Source: Paenibacillus oryzisoli
Lineage (GTDB): Bacteria; Bacillota; Bacilli; Paenibacillales; NBRC-103111
Assembly (NCBI RefSeq): GCF_001653565.1
Contig: NZ_LYPB01000044.1
Span: 41,034 to 105,033, forward strand
DNA: 64,000 nucleotides
Direction of reading: 5' to 3'
Shown: positions 37,225 through 46,337 of the stretch, piece after piece
How positions within the stretch are numbered: position 1 is the stretch's first letter
Layout: each line of letters opens with the position of its first letter
Notes under the pieces: model-generated
What the model saw: only the letters and a program-made list of their open reading frames with translations
What the model was told of the DNA's origin: nothing
Databases searched by the model: none
Program-made: the position numbers and the translations under genes

Positions 37225-39258
37225 CTACTTCTCGCCATTGTCCAAAATGAGCATTTCCTCATAATTGATCGCCTGCAATAATCCTAAGACAGTTCCACTT
37301 GAGATTTGTTCAGCCTCTTCCAACTCTTGGATCCCATCCCGCTTCATCTGTACGCTTCGCAATTGAACAATTCTCAACTGTTGTAGAAACTCGACTTCCG
37401 AATGGTCGCTAAACAGCTTACTTTCGTTTCTCTGGCTGCGCGTATAGTGCTGGATAACGAGCAGCGCTTCTAACTGATGCTTCGGCGATTGCTGATTGCG
37501 AATCGCTTTAACGGCTGCTTCTTGCAGCTGTTTTTCAATCGTCTGCAGCTCCTCAAACATCTCGGTGACGGATTTGAATCTCTCTGGAACCCCTTCTCTC
37601 CGATGCTGCTGAATCTTGCGATTAAGTAGACTCAACTTCAATCTAACCCACATGTATTGCAGCCTTGCAAGAAAGAACGATTCCGACTGTGGCTGATGGA
37701 GTAGAGTAAATACAGGCTGCAACTGCGGCGAAATGACACCTTGCGCAATCAATTCTGCTAACTTAACGGCTTCGGCTGTTCGGCCAATTTGTTGAAGTTC
37801 TCGAATATAAGACCCAGATACCTTGACCGTCCCATAACAGTCCATTCGAATTTGCTCCTCCAGCTGTTGAACAACCGCGAGCGTAGCATCGTAGTTCTCC
37901 TCATTCTTCTCCGATTTGAGCGCTAGAATCGTTCTCTTCGCCAACTGAATACTTGCTTCTTTCAACGACAATGCCGCCTGATCGGATGTTGCCGCGGTGG
38001 CTGACTTGCCAATAAACGGCATGGCGAATGTTGCAGCTAACATACTGATCAAGATGACGCTGGCCGAAATAAACAAAATGGTATGGCGCAGAGGGAATGG
38101 GGTCCCATCTGATAATTGAAAAGGAATCGACAAAGCCGTTGCTAACGTGATCGTACCGTGGACACCGCAGAAACTAGCCGCAAGCGCAAAGCTTCTTCTG
38201 CTCGTACGCGTATTGGTCTCCGTCGTCTTTGAGCTAGAAGGAACGAACTCGTCATGAAAAAGATAGACCCAGATGTACCTAGCTGCAAATAGCGCCGCAT
38301 AGATGGCAACCGCTAATCCAAGCTCTTTTATTATAGATGCCTCACCGCTATGCAGTAATCCTGTTATGACCTCTGGCAGCAATATACCGAGCAAGGCAAA
38401 TACGAGACCATTTAAAATAAAACTTAGCACTGACCATGTATTCGTCGAGATGATGTGCAGTTTGGTCGTTGTTTGCTGTAACCGATCGCGTTCTAACCCA
38501 TGCACAATCCCCGCAACTACTACCGCCAAGATACCCGAAACATGGATTTCCTCAGCAACTAAGAAGATCACGAATGGCGTTAGCAACTGAATGGTCACCA
38601 GCGAGTTGACTTCTTCCAGCCCTTTTCTCCGTAAAAATAATCTGAGATTCACCAAGAGCGCGCCTAGTACGAGGCCAACGATAATACCACCTATCGCGAC
38701 AAGCAGGAATTCCCAAGCTGCTGATTTGGCCGAGAAAACGCCTGTCATCACAACACCTAATGCTACTTTGAAGGAAACTAATCCGGCGGCATCGTTTAAC
38801 AACGATTCTCCTTCTAGGATTGGCATTAAACCTTTCGGAAAGATACGCCCCCTTGTCATCGACTTCACAGCAACGGCATCCGTTGGCGACATGACAGCCG
38901 CTAGAGCGAATGCGACGGGAAGTGGCATTGCAGGGATCAGATAGTGAATAAAATATCCGATACCAATGACGGTGAAGACGACTAGCCATAACGCCATTAG
39001 TAGGATGGGCTTACGGTACTCCAGCAATTCTTTGCGTGAGATAACACGTCCATCACCAAACAAAATAGGTGCAATGAGGCAGACCATAAAGGCTTCTGGT
39101 TCAAAATCGAAATCCGTAGGAACGAATGGCAGCCATGACACCAAGGCACCTAAACCAATTAAGTAGAAGGGCAACGGGATTCGGGGAAAACGCTTATTGA
39201 GCAGTGTAGCCGTTACAATTACTGCTGCCACAATGAATAAAGGCAACAAAAGTTCCAT
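37225..39258 (-). CDS. Na+/H+ antiporter, CPA1/NhaP type
   Basis: About 677 residues. The first ~420 hold about 12 membrane segments with the CPA1 signature SPTDAVAVKSM and EGESLLNDAAGLVSFKVA, the ion-binding Asp region, and FALAASFCGVHGTITLATAL. The C-terminal 250 residues are soluble, helical and Glu/Gln-rich, resembling the cytoplasmic regulatory tail of bacterial NhaP/YjcE-like exchangers. Exchanges external protons for internal Na+ or K+. Of several in-frame starts, the ATG at 39258 fits best (GAGAGG at 9 bp). Single gene. Confidence 0.92.
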   Translation of the reverse strand: MELLLPLFIVAAVIVTATLLNKRFPRIPLPFYLIGLGALVSWLPFVPTDFDFEPEAFMVCLIAPILFGDGRVISRKELLEYRKPILLMALWLVVFTVIGIGYFIHYLIPAMPLPVAFALAAVMSPTDAVAVKSMTRGRIFPKGLMPILEGESLLNDAAGLVSFKVALGVVMTGVFSAKSAAWEFLLVAIGGIIVGLVLGALLVNLRLFLRRKGLEEVNSLVTIQLLTPFVIFLVAEEIHVSGILAVVVAGIVHGLERDRLQQTTTKLHIISTNTWSVLSFILNGLVFALLGILLPEVITGLLHSGEASIIKELGLAVAIYAALFAARYIWVYLFHDEFVPSSSKTTETNTRTSRRSFALAASFCGVHGTITLATALSIPFQLSDGTPFPLRHTILFISASVILISMLAATFAMPFIGKSATAATSDQAALSLKEASIQLAKRTILALKSEKNEENYDATLAVVQQLEEQIRMDCYGTVKVSGSYIRELQQIGRTAEAVKLAELIAQGVISPQLQPVFTLLHQPQSESFFLARLQYMWVRLKLSLLNRKIQQHRREGVPERFKSVTEMFEELQTIEKQLQEAAVKAIRNQQSPKHQLEALLVIQHYTRSQRNESKLFSDHSEVEFLQQLRIVQLRSVQMKRDGIQELEEAEQISSGTVLGLLQAINYEEMLILDNGEK

Positions 39259-39683
39259 CAAAACTTGCCTCTCTTTCATTTCCTTGTAGAGGGAATTATT
39301 GGGTAGCATCCGCTATTCCGTCGGTGCATGCTGTTTGAGTTGTACTGGTTCACTGCCAGTTGTCGCTCACGAATAGTTGGAGAAAATGAGCTTTTGCAAT
39401 TGGATAGAAATGCAATGGAAGAGTAAGTAATGATAAGACTACTATTCATGTATACGTTTTTTTGACGAAATTTGCATTTGATAGACTTCTATAAATCTAT
39501 TAACATATGTCATATAATTTAACATTGGTCATTTAATCCAGTGGTTTTGAAAGGGTGTGTTAGGAAAACTACTTATTTTTTCGTCTTAAATCCTACAGCA
39601 GCAAACGTTTTTAGCTTATTATCCCTATTTTTCGTTCATTGAATCAAATTCAATGTCATATTTCATTACATTAGGAGGAAGCC
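39259..39683. other. AT-rich intergenic region without a recognised gene
   Basis: About 425 bp between the antiporter and amidase genes. A TATAAT at 39513-39518 could be the -10 box of the plus-strand amidase gene, but no matching -35 is evident. The region is clearly more AT-rich than its surroundings; no RNA gene or repeat is seen. Confidence 0.35.
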
Positions 39684-41855
39684 ATGAATACATTATTTAA
39701 TAGAACCTTTTCAAAAATTTCACTTTTGTTGCTCTTCAGTATATTGATGAATGTATTGGTTTTGTTCAATCCGTTTGAAGCTTCAAGAGTTAGCGCGGCT
39801 ACACCCCCTACTCCATCTAGCGCAACAGTTCAACTAACCGGTCCAGCTTCCGTTAGTGTAAATGATCAAGTATATGTGAATGTTTCCTTGATAGGAGCTC
39901 CTAGCAATACGACGGTGGGTAAGTTTGTATTTCTATACAATCAAACATCTTTTGAATACATAAGTACGACATCGGCCAAATCCAGCGTTAGCATCGTTGG
40001 GGAAAATAACGAGCCCGGTAAAGCTAGTGTTGTTATCACCGATTCAACAGGAGGACTGACACAAAACAGTACAATACTTACTTTGGCTTTTAAAGCCAAG
40101 GTGGCGACAGACCTTAGTGGAATCACTGGTTCCGTAGAGCTAGGGCTCTCCGACGGCAGCACGATAATGACACAGGCTGCCTCCATTCCATTCCAAATTT
40201 CTGGCATCATCCAAGGCGACCTTAACGGCAACAATGTTCTAGACGTCGGCGATCTTTCTTTATTAATTAATTACTTCGGCATCGATTCCTCGAATCTGAA
40301 CTGGGGAGTGGTCTCACCCGCAGACTTTAACAATGACGGCATCATCAATATAGCTGATCTTGCATATCTCGGTAAGAAGATTGTTTTTGACAATGGACAG
40401 CCATTTGAATTAATGGAAGCAGATATTATGGGTATTCAGAATGCTATGGCTGCCGGTAAGTTGACCTCAGTCCAACTTGTTCAGATGTACTTGGATCGGA
40501 TTGCCGCCTATGACAAACAAGGACCGACAATTAAATCCCTTATTACAATTAATCCTAACGCCGCAGCAATTGCAGCTAGTCTGGATCAGGAACGCAAGGA
40601 TAATGGTCCTCGTGGCCTGCTGCATGGAATCCCCATTATTGTTAAAGATAATTATGACACCGTCGACATGCCTACAAGTGCGGGTTGCACATGTTTGGCA
40701 GATAATCAGCCGGTGAGCGATTCTTTTATGATCAAGAAATTAAAGGATGCAGGAGCCATCATTTTGGCTAAAGCCAACTTGAGTGAATTTGCCATCAATA
40801 CTGATACGAATAGTTCATTAGGTGGACAAACGAAGAACCCTTACGTATTGACTCAAAACCCAGGTGGTTCCAGCGGTGGAACCGGGGCATCCATTGCTGC
40901 TAATTTTGGGGTCGCAGGTCTTGGTACAGATACTGGCGGTTCCATTCGAATTCCATCCTCCTACAACAGTATCGTTGGTATCAGACCAACAATTGGATTG
41001 ACTAGCCGAGATGGCATCATTCCATTGGCGCTTTCCCAAGATGTCGGTGGTCCTATGGCTAGGACAGTGGCAGATGCTGCTATCTTGCTCGACACAGTTA
41101 GCGGTTACGATCCTAATGATATCGTAACAGCAAGCAGCATAGGTAAAAAGCCGACTAGCTATACGAATTATTTACTTAAAGATGGGCTAAAAGGTGCTCG
41201 TGTCGGACTCGTCACCAATAGCTCCGTGATAGGAACCAACAAAGACGTACTCGCACTACTGAACAAAGCAGCAGAGAGTATGCGCGAACAAGGCGCGGTT
41301 GTCACAAATGTATATATCCCTAATGCAGACACAATTGTGAGTTATTCGAGTTTAAGCGCCTATGAATTCAAATACAACCTGAATGATTATTTATCGAACA
41401 AGCGCTTGGTCGACCCTAGTTCGCTTCGCTATCATTCTCTTACGGATATCGTCAATTCTCAAACGGATTTCTTGTCCTCGTTGAAAAGTACGTTAACAAC
41501 AAGAGACACCGTGGCGCCTCTTGACACAAATCAGGCTTACAAAGATATCTTGTTATTCAGAACCCGTATGACGCAGCAATCACTACTTGGTCTGATGGCC
41601 AACAATAATCTCGATGTCTTACTGTACCCAGCTACCACGACACCTACTAGTGGTGGTAATGCCAATCGTTTGAGTCCATTCTCCGGTTTCCCAGCGATCA
41701 GCGTGCCTGCGGGATACGCAACAAATGGAACACCAATTGCTATCGAATTACTTGCTCGACCTTACGAGGAAGGTGAGTTAATTAAAATTGGCTATTCTTA
41801 TGAGCAAGCAACGCATAACCGAGTAGCTCCGAAGAGCGTCCCAGCACTCCCGTAA
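39684..41855 (+). CDS. Secreted amidase-signature enzyme fused to cohesin-like and dockerin modules
   Basis: 723 residues. A signal peptide ends near 38 (VSAA-T). Residues about 45-175 are a cohesin-like beta domain. Residues 178-236 form a type I dockerin with two calcium-loop repeats (GDLNGNNVLDVGDLSLLINY and ADFNNDGIINIADLAYLGK). Residues about 240-720 are an amidase-signature domain with the full Ser-Ser-Lys triad: K321 (IPIIVKDNYDT), S396 (NPGGSSGGT) and nucleophile S420 (TDTGGSIRIPS). TTAGGAGGAAG precedes the ATG. The enzyme hydrolyses an amide outside the cell; the substrate is unknown. Cohesin and dockerin on one chain, next to a cohesin/SLH protein, suggest assembly at the surface. 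Confidence 0.87.
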   Translation: MNTLFNRTFSKISLLLLFSILMNVLVLFNPFEASRVSAATPPTPSSATVQLTGPASVSVNDQVYVNVSLIGAPSNTTVGKFVFLYNQTSFEYISTTSAKSSVSIVGENNEPGKASVVITDSTGGLTQNSTILTLAFKAKVATDLSGITGSVELGLSDGSTIMTQAASIPFQISGIIQGDLNGNNVLDVGDLSLLINYFGIDSSNLNWGVVSPADFNNDGIINIADLAYLGKKIVFDNGQPFELMEADIMGIQNAMAAGKLTSVQLVQMYLDRIAAYDKQGPTIKSLITINPNAAAIAASLDQERKDNGPRGLLHGIPIIVKDNYDTVDMPTSAGCTCLADNQPVSDSFMIKKLKDAGAIILAKANLSEFAINTDTNSSLGGQTKNPYVLTQNPGGSSGGTGASIAANFGVAGLGTDTGGSIRIPSSYNSIVGIRPTIGLTSRDGIIPLALSQDVGGPMARTVADAAILLDTVSGYDPNDIVTASSIGKKPTSYTNYLLKDGLKGARVGLVTNSSVIGTNKDVLALLNKAAESMREQGAVVTNVYIPNADTIVSYSSLSAYEFKYNLNDYLSNKRLVDPSSLRYHSLTDIVNSQTDFLSSLKSTLTTRDTVAPLDTNQAYKDILLFRTRMTQQSLLGLMANNNLDVLLYPATTTPTSGGNANRLSPFSGFPAISVPAGYATNGTPIAIELLARPYEEGELIKIGYSYEQATHNRVAPKSVPALP

Positions 41856-41908
41856 CAGTAATCCAGTTCGACAACATTATGCGATTCAAAATAAATGGAG
41901 CATAGGGA

Positions 41909-41939
41909 CGGAAGCGGTTGAACTTCAACCCTTCTGTTT
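41909..41939 (+). terminator. Probable terminator after the amidase gene
   Basis: GAAG-C-GGTTGAA pairs with CTTCAACC-C-TTC, followed by TGTTTCTCCT. The T-run is imperfect, so read-through into the cohesin/SLH gene is possible. Confidence 0.45.
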
Positions 41940-41998
41940 CTCCTAATTAGGATGGATACCATCATCCGATTCATTACATGAGAAGGGACGATCTGGAT

Positions 41999-43477
41999 AT
42001 GGCACGTAAAAAACAGGCACTATTTATCACGCTAATTTCGTTAACCCTGCTGCTGCCGCAGCAAATTATGGCCGCAACATATTCACCATCGATTTTCATG
42101 GAAGCTTCCAAGACTGCCCTCAATAGGGGAGAAGAAGTGACAATTACGGTTAAGGGCAACAATGTAGAAGATTTGTACGCTTATCAGTTAAATCTTTACT
42201 TCGACCCTAATTTATTGAAGTTTAAGCTAGGAAGCGAATCGACATCGAAGGTCGGCTTTAGTACGCCAGTTACTTTTTCTGAGATAGGCGGCACGCATCT
42301 TGTGTTCGGCCAAACTAAGACAGGGAAAGTAACCGGAGATAACGGATTGCAGGATTTGGCGACATTTACCTTTACAACGACTGGTTACGGTACGGCCAAC
42401 ATCACTTTGAAAGATACCCTGCTTATCGACTCCAAAGAACCTCAATCTACAACAACTGTAGCCATGGCCACCTATTCCGTTGTTACTAGAGATGATAATG
42501 AATATAGTGGAGTCGTATCACCTTCAACACCATCCAACGAGGGAACTATTGTTACTGAGGGTGGAACATTAACTTTAAATGGCGCTAAAATCGATGTACC
42601 TGCTGGAGCAAAGGACAGCAGTATAAAGGTGACCGTAGATAAAGTAAGTGATACTTCCATTCTGCCAATTGACTCATCTCTTACATTAGTTAGCGATGTT
42701 TACGAAATCAAAAAAGATAAAGAAGGCGATTTTAATAAGCCTGTTACCATTACATTACCTTTCGACAAGACTTCCGTGGACTTTACGAAATCGCTGGTAG
42801 GTGTATATTGGCTGAACGAACAAACGCATACGTGGGTACAATTGGACGACTTGCAAGTGGACCAAACCAATGGAACAGCATCAGGGTCTGTAAAGCATTT
42901 CACGAAATTTGCAGTGCTAGTCTCTGATAAAAAGGCTGCTAATCCAGATGAAACTAGTTTTACCGATGTCAAAGGACATTGGGCTGAGGCTAGCATTCGT
43001 GAATTAATTAAACAAGGTGCAATTAACGGATATTCGGACAACACCTTTAAGCCAGACAACCAAATCACGAGAGCTGAATTCGTTACCGTTATCGTCAAAG
43101 CTTTGAAACTCAAAGCGCAGGATGGGAATAGTTTTGAAGACACGTCAACTCATTGGGCGAGTAATGCGATCTCGACTGCCACAGCACTTGGTATTGTTAA
43201 CGGATATACGGAACAGTCATTTGGCCCAGATGATTTAATCACAAGGGAGCAGATGGCAGCCATCATAATTCGTGCCGCTCAGATAGAACCGATTAACAAG
43301 AATATCGACTTCTCGGATCGTTCAACTGTATCTGATTGGGCTTACTCGGCTCTTGCGACTGCGATTGCTCAAGGATTGATCAACGGATATGAAGGCAATA
43401 CAGTGAAGCCGCAAGCGAACGCTACGCGTGCCGAAGCCATAACCGTGATTCTAAGAGCATTGGAATTGAAGAAGTAA
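41999..43477 (+). CDS. Cohesin-like protein with three C-terminal SLH domains
   Basis: About 492 residues. Signal peptide MARKKQALFITLIS... ending MAA; cohesin-like domain at about 30-160 (ALNRGEEVTITVKGN, YAYQLNLYFDPNLLKF, GTANITLKDTLLID); a ZU5/PASTA-like beta module at about 185-310 (GGTLTLNGAKIDVPAGA, KHFTKFAVL); and three SLH repeats at about 315-490 (FTDVKGHWAEASIRELIKQG, FEDTSTHWASNAISTATALG, FSDRSTVSDWAYSALATAIA, each followed by an NGY segment). SLH repeats bind pyruvylated wall polymer, making this a surface anchor. AAGGGA precedes the ATG at 41999; the frame opens at 41978. It follows the dockerin-bearing amidase directly. Confidence 0.87.
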   Translation: MARKKQALFITLISLTLLLPQQIMAATYSPSIFMEASKTALNRGEEVTITVKGNNVEDLYAYQLNLYFDPNLLKFKLGSESTSKVGFSTPVTFSEIGGTHLVFGQTKTGKVTGDNGLQDLATFTFTTTGYGTANITLKDTLLIDSKEPQSTTTVAMATYSVVTRDDNEYSGVVSPSTPSNEGTIVTEGGTLTLNGAKIDVPAGAKDSSIKVTVDKVSDTSILPIDSSLTLVSDVYEIKKDKEGDFNKPVTITLPFDKTSVDFTKSLVGVYWLNEQTHTWVQLDDLQVDQTNGTASGSVKHFTKFAVLVSDKKAANPDETSFTDVKGHWAEASIRELIKQGAINGYSDNTFKPDNQITRAEFVTVIVKALKLKAQDGNSFEDTSTHWASNAISTATALGIVNGYTEQSFGPDDLITREQMAAIIIRAAQIEPINKNIDFSDRSTVSDWAYSALATAIAQGLINGYEGNTVKPQANATRAEAITVILRALELKK

Positions 43478-43498
43478 ATGTTTGTTGAAAGCTAGTTT

Positions 43499-43533
43499 AG
43501 CGCGCCTCGATATTCTATCGAGGCGCGCTTTTT
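43499..43533 (+). terminator. Intrinsic terminator after the cohesin/SLH gene
   Basis: AGCGCGCCTCGAT and ATCGAGGCGCGCT form a perfect 13-bp stem with a 5-nt loop, followed by TTTT. Confidence 0.92.
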
Positions 43534-43884
43534 AAGTTTGGTTTAAAGTGATATGATGAGCATCCTTGAGTAAGCGGCCAGTCCCTGTAGTAATTGAAAG
43601 GCATTATTGGCTTAAAGATTACGAAGTCAGGGTGGTAAGCGGCGAATCACCCATTCTTTGGTAATTTGTACCTAGTATACCAAAAGTATAGCTAACGAGA
43701 AATATGATAACCAGATTTGGTTAAAACTACACTTTTTAGGTTGATAAAAATTCATTTAAACTTCGAAATATAGCCGAATGTGGTTGTGGCATAGCGCTAT
43801 GTAGAGGGTATTAGTTCTATTCCATGAGGAAAGGAGCAGCCAGAACATCCTGACTCCCCCTTAGTCCACTAGCATAGAAACGAA
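43534..43884. other. Intergenic region without a recognised gene
   Basis: About 350 bp. The only pattern noticed is a direct repeat of GTAAGCGGC at 43570-43578 and 43635-43643. No promoter, RNA gene or frame worth calling is seen. Confidence 0.4.
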
Positions 43885-45126
43885 TTAATACCAGCTTGTA
43901 AACACCGAAGAAGTTCCATAAGTTAGCGGCACGGTTGCGCCCATCATAACAACCGGTCCCCACCAAGTATGCAGCGAGATGCCCGTCACTAAGCTAATGA
44001 CCATCATCGCTGGCAGCACTAAGATCGGAATGGCTGTCTGAATTGCTTGGTGTTTCATCGGATCTTTAATCGGGAATAGGGATAGAAATGGTGCCGTCAG
44101 TTCATCTTTGCAGAATGATTTGCGCCAGAAGACCAGCAAGATAGCCGCAACAATCCAAACGAGAATTTTGATCGCACCTGGCAGAAGAAACAGAGCTCCA
44201 CTGATGACGACTACAAATTGTATGGATTGCCGCCATTGCAGACCATTTCGGAAATACGATTTCACTAACAACTCTGCAATCCCTGTACCGGCTCCCTTCC
44301 CTTTGAGCAACCGCTGAGACCGGCTGAACAGAAGCGGATATCTGCGGGTTGGTTTTCTTTTGCGTTCCATCACACGAATGAGCATGAGGGAAACGATCCG
44401 CATCCGTGCATCGCGCTCGCGTGCGACATCCGCGAAGAAGGTACCTTTTTCACGCAGCCGCGTCCGAGTTAGAAGTAAGAATGTTCCGATCAGTATGAGG
44501 ATAACAAGCCAGCTGTACACAAGTTGATCTCTAATTTCTACCACTAACCATTGGAATACGAATACGCCGATTGCAAAAATCACAATACGCAGTATCCACA
44601 GCAAGAACCGCTGGAAGCGAAGGGCTAGCAATTGTCGAATGAGGCCAATGTTCAACTTGACGACATAGGTCACCAACCAAAAGCACACGACCTGAGCAAT
44701 GCTAAACGAGTACACAGGCACAAGTAGTGGTAGGAAAAGTAGCGTGGCAAGCAACGATGTAACTCCTTGCAGCACCACCGAATACCGATAACCGAGATGA
44801 CTGAGATGTCGAAACCACCTTTCATTTTGCCGGAGAAATAACTGATCGCCTTCTTCAACAAAGTAACGCAACGTGCCTAGCCATGTCAAAATGTAGAAAA
44901 GTGTAGCCACCGTATGTATGGATATCCCGCTTAACCAAGCAGGAGGCGTCATGTACCACGCATAATAATGATAACCCGCCACGATCAGCAGTGGAATGAC
45001 GAAATAAATGGCGATGACCCAATCGACGGCCATGCGCAAGGCTCGGTATTGAAATTTCAAATCCGAGCGAACTCTGCGTGTAAAAACCTGAAAGCTGCTG
45101 TTCAAACCGCTCTCGCCCCCTCTCAT
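43885..45126 (-). CDS. ecsB: ABC transporter permease, EcsB type
   Basis: About 413 residues with roughly 8-10 hydrophobic segments and basic cytoplasmic loops (RKPTRRYPLLFSRSQRLLKGKG). Size, topology and position after an EcsA-like ATPase match EcsB, which in Bacillus is needed for secretion, regulated intramembrane proteolysis and competence (family knowledge). The ATG at 45126 overlaps the ecsA stop (ATGA); a TTG at 45105 behind AGAGGGGG is an alternative. Confidence 0.83.
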   Translation of the reverse strand: MRGGESGLNSSFQVFTRRVRSDLKFQYRALRMAVDWVIAIYFVIPLLIVAGYHYYAWYMTPPAWLSGISIHTVATLFYILTWLGTLRYFVEEGDQLFLRQNERWFRHLSHLGYRYSVVLQGVTSLLATLLFLPLLVPVYSFSIAQVVCFWLVTYVVKLNIGLIRQLLALRFQRFLLWILRIVIFAIGVFVFQWLVVEIRDQLVYSWLVILILIGTFLLLTRTRLREKGTFFADVARERDARMRIVSLMLIRVMERKRKPTRRYPLLFSRSQRLLKGKGAGTGIAELLVKSYFRNGLQWRQSIQFVVVISGALFLLPGAIKILVWIVAAILLVFWRKSFCKDELTAPFLSLFPIKDPMKHQAIQTAIPILVLPAMMVISLVTGISLHTWWGPVVMMGATVPLTYGTSSVFTSWY

Positions 45127-45836
45127 AATAAGGAATGGAAGCAGTCGAATAACGTAGCATCCGGCATGTCGCATTGTTGCTGAATGTCCTGCAAGGTTCC
45201 GTTGGCAACCAATCTCCCCCCCGATAGCAGTACAAATGAACTGCAGATCCGCTCCGCCGTATCTAGGACATGGGTGCTCATCAGAATGCCTGCTCCGCGC
45301 TGCCGCTCCTCTTCCAGCATTCCCAAGAAATCCTTGATTGCCTTCGGATCCAGCCCAATGAAGGGCTCGTCCACGATGTATACATCGGGTTTATTCAGAA
45401 AACCAAGAATGAGCATGATCTTCTGCTGCATCCCTTTGGAAAATTTCCCAGGCAATTGATGCTTCTCATCTAACAGGCGAAACCGATGCAGGAGATCGTC
45501 AGCACGCTCTAAGAACACGGCGCGATCCAACTCATAGACCGATGCCGCGAACTCCATGTGCTCCCACAGCGTCAATTCATCATACAGGATAGGATGCTCG
45601 GGAATATAGGCATAGCTTTTGTTTTCACCCATGAAGGAGATTTTGCCTTTAAAATCTTTCAGCAAGCCGAGAAGACTCTTGATTGTCGTGCTTTTGCCTG
45701 CCCCGTTCGGACCCAACAATCCCACAAGCTCCCCTTGCCTTACTGTAAAATGAATCCCCTTAATAATATCCGGCACCTCATCATAGCCGGCCTGTTCAAT
45801 ATACACATCCAATACCGCTAATTGTTCTTCTGACAT
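45123..45836 (-). CDS. ecsA: ABC transporter ATPase, EcsA type
   Basis: About 237 residues. Walker A GPNGAGKST, degenerate signature FSKGMQQKIMLI, Walker B VYIVDEPFIGLD and switch region MSTHVLDTAER. IPEHPILYDELTLWEHMEF is characteristic of EcsA. GGAAGGGA precedes the ATG at 45836, 13 codons into the open frame. Forms a transporter with the downstream EcsB. The roughly 300 bp upstream of this gene hold only its promoter region. Confidence 0.88.
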   Translation of the reverse strand: MSEEQLAVLDVYIEQAGYDEVPDIIKGIHFTVRQGELVGLLGPNGAGKSTTIKSLLGLLKDFKGKISFMGENKSYAYIPEHPILYDELTLWEHMEFAASVYELDRAVFLERADDLLHRFRLLDEKHQLPGKFSKGMQQKIMLILGFLNKPDVYIVDEPFIGLDPKAIKDFLGMLEEERQRGAGILMSTHVLDTAERICSSFVLLSGGRLVANGTLQDIQQQCDMPDATLFDCFHSLL

Positions 45837-46135
45837 TCCGCGACTTCCCTTCCATCGTGAGCGTACTGCCCTCATTCACATTGCTTTGCCAACATCGTAT
45901 CATAAAAGCGTGCCCAAAGTATGAAGGATAGATAAAAATGAAAAAAACCTTTAAGCACAATCCCCTTTAGAAGAGCGACCGTGTTAAAAGTTGTCTATAC
46001 CATATGGAGCTTACTCGTATTAAAACCTAACATCAAACAACTAGTACCATCTCAAAGCAACAGGAAGACATTGGATAAACAAAACTACGTTCCTCATATG
46101 TTTCATCATCGTATTCACCCTTTCAAAGAAGACAG

Positions 46136-46164
46136 AAAACGCCTATCCTGTGGTAGGATAGGCG
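46136..46164 (-). terminator. Probable terminator downstream of the chemotaxis receptor gene
   Basis: CGCCTATCC and GGATAGGCG form a perfect 9-bp stem with a 6-nt loop; TTTTC follows on the minus strand. Confidence 0.65.
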
Positions 46165-46230
46165 CCATTGCCTCGAATATAAGTTGCACATCGTCGTGCG
46201 GTTAATTCGAGTATACTTGTTGAATTTATT

Positions 46231-46312
46231 TGTGTCAAGTATTATGACACATAAACAAATGAATCTATATAATAATGTCCACCACAATTTTTGTGTCATG
46301 TAATATGACGCA
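46231..46312. promoter_or_regulatory. Pair of operator-like inverted repeats
   Basis: TGTGTCA-N7-TGACACA at 46231-46251 and TGTGTCA-N7-TGACGCA at 46292-46312 share the same spacing and an AT-rich centre, 61 bp apart. They sit between the stop of the chemotaxis receptor gene (46338) and its terminator. Repeated identical architecture suggests a binding site for a dimeric regulator; no promoter was identified beside it. Confidence 0.4.
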
Positions 46313-46337
46313 AAATTTCATTCTACATCATACCACC

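Noticed and set aside
43534..43884. Cyclic-di-GMP or other riboswitch near the cohesin/SLH gene
   Set aside because: No conserved aptamer core was found in this gap or in the 39310-39683 gap.
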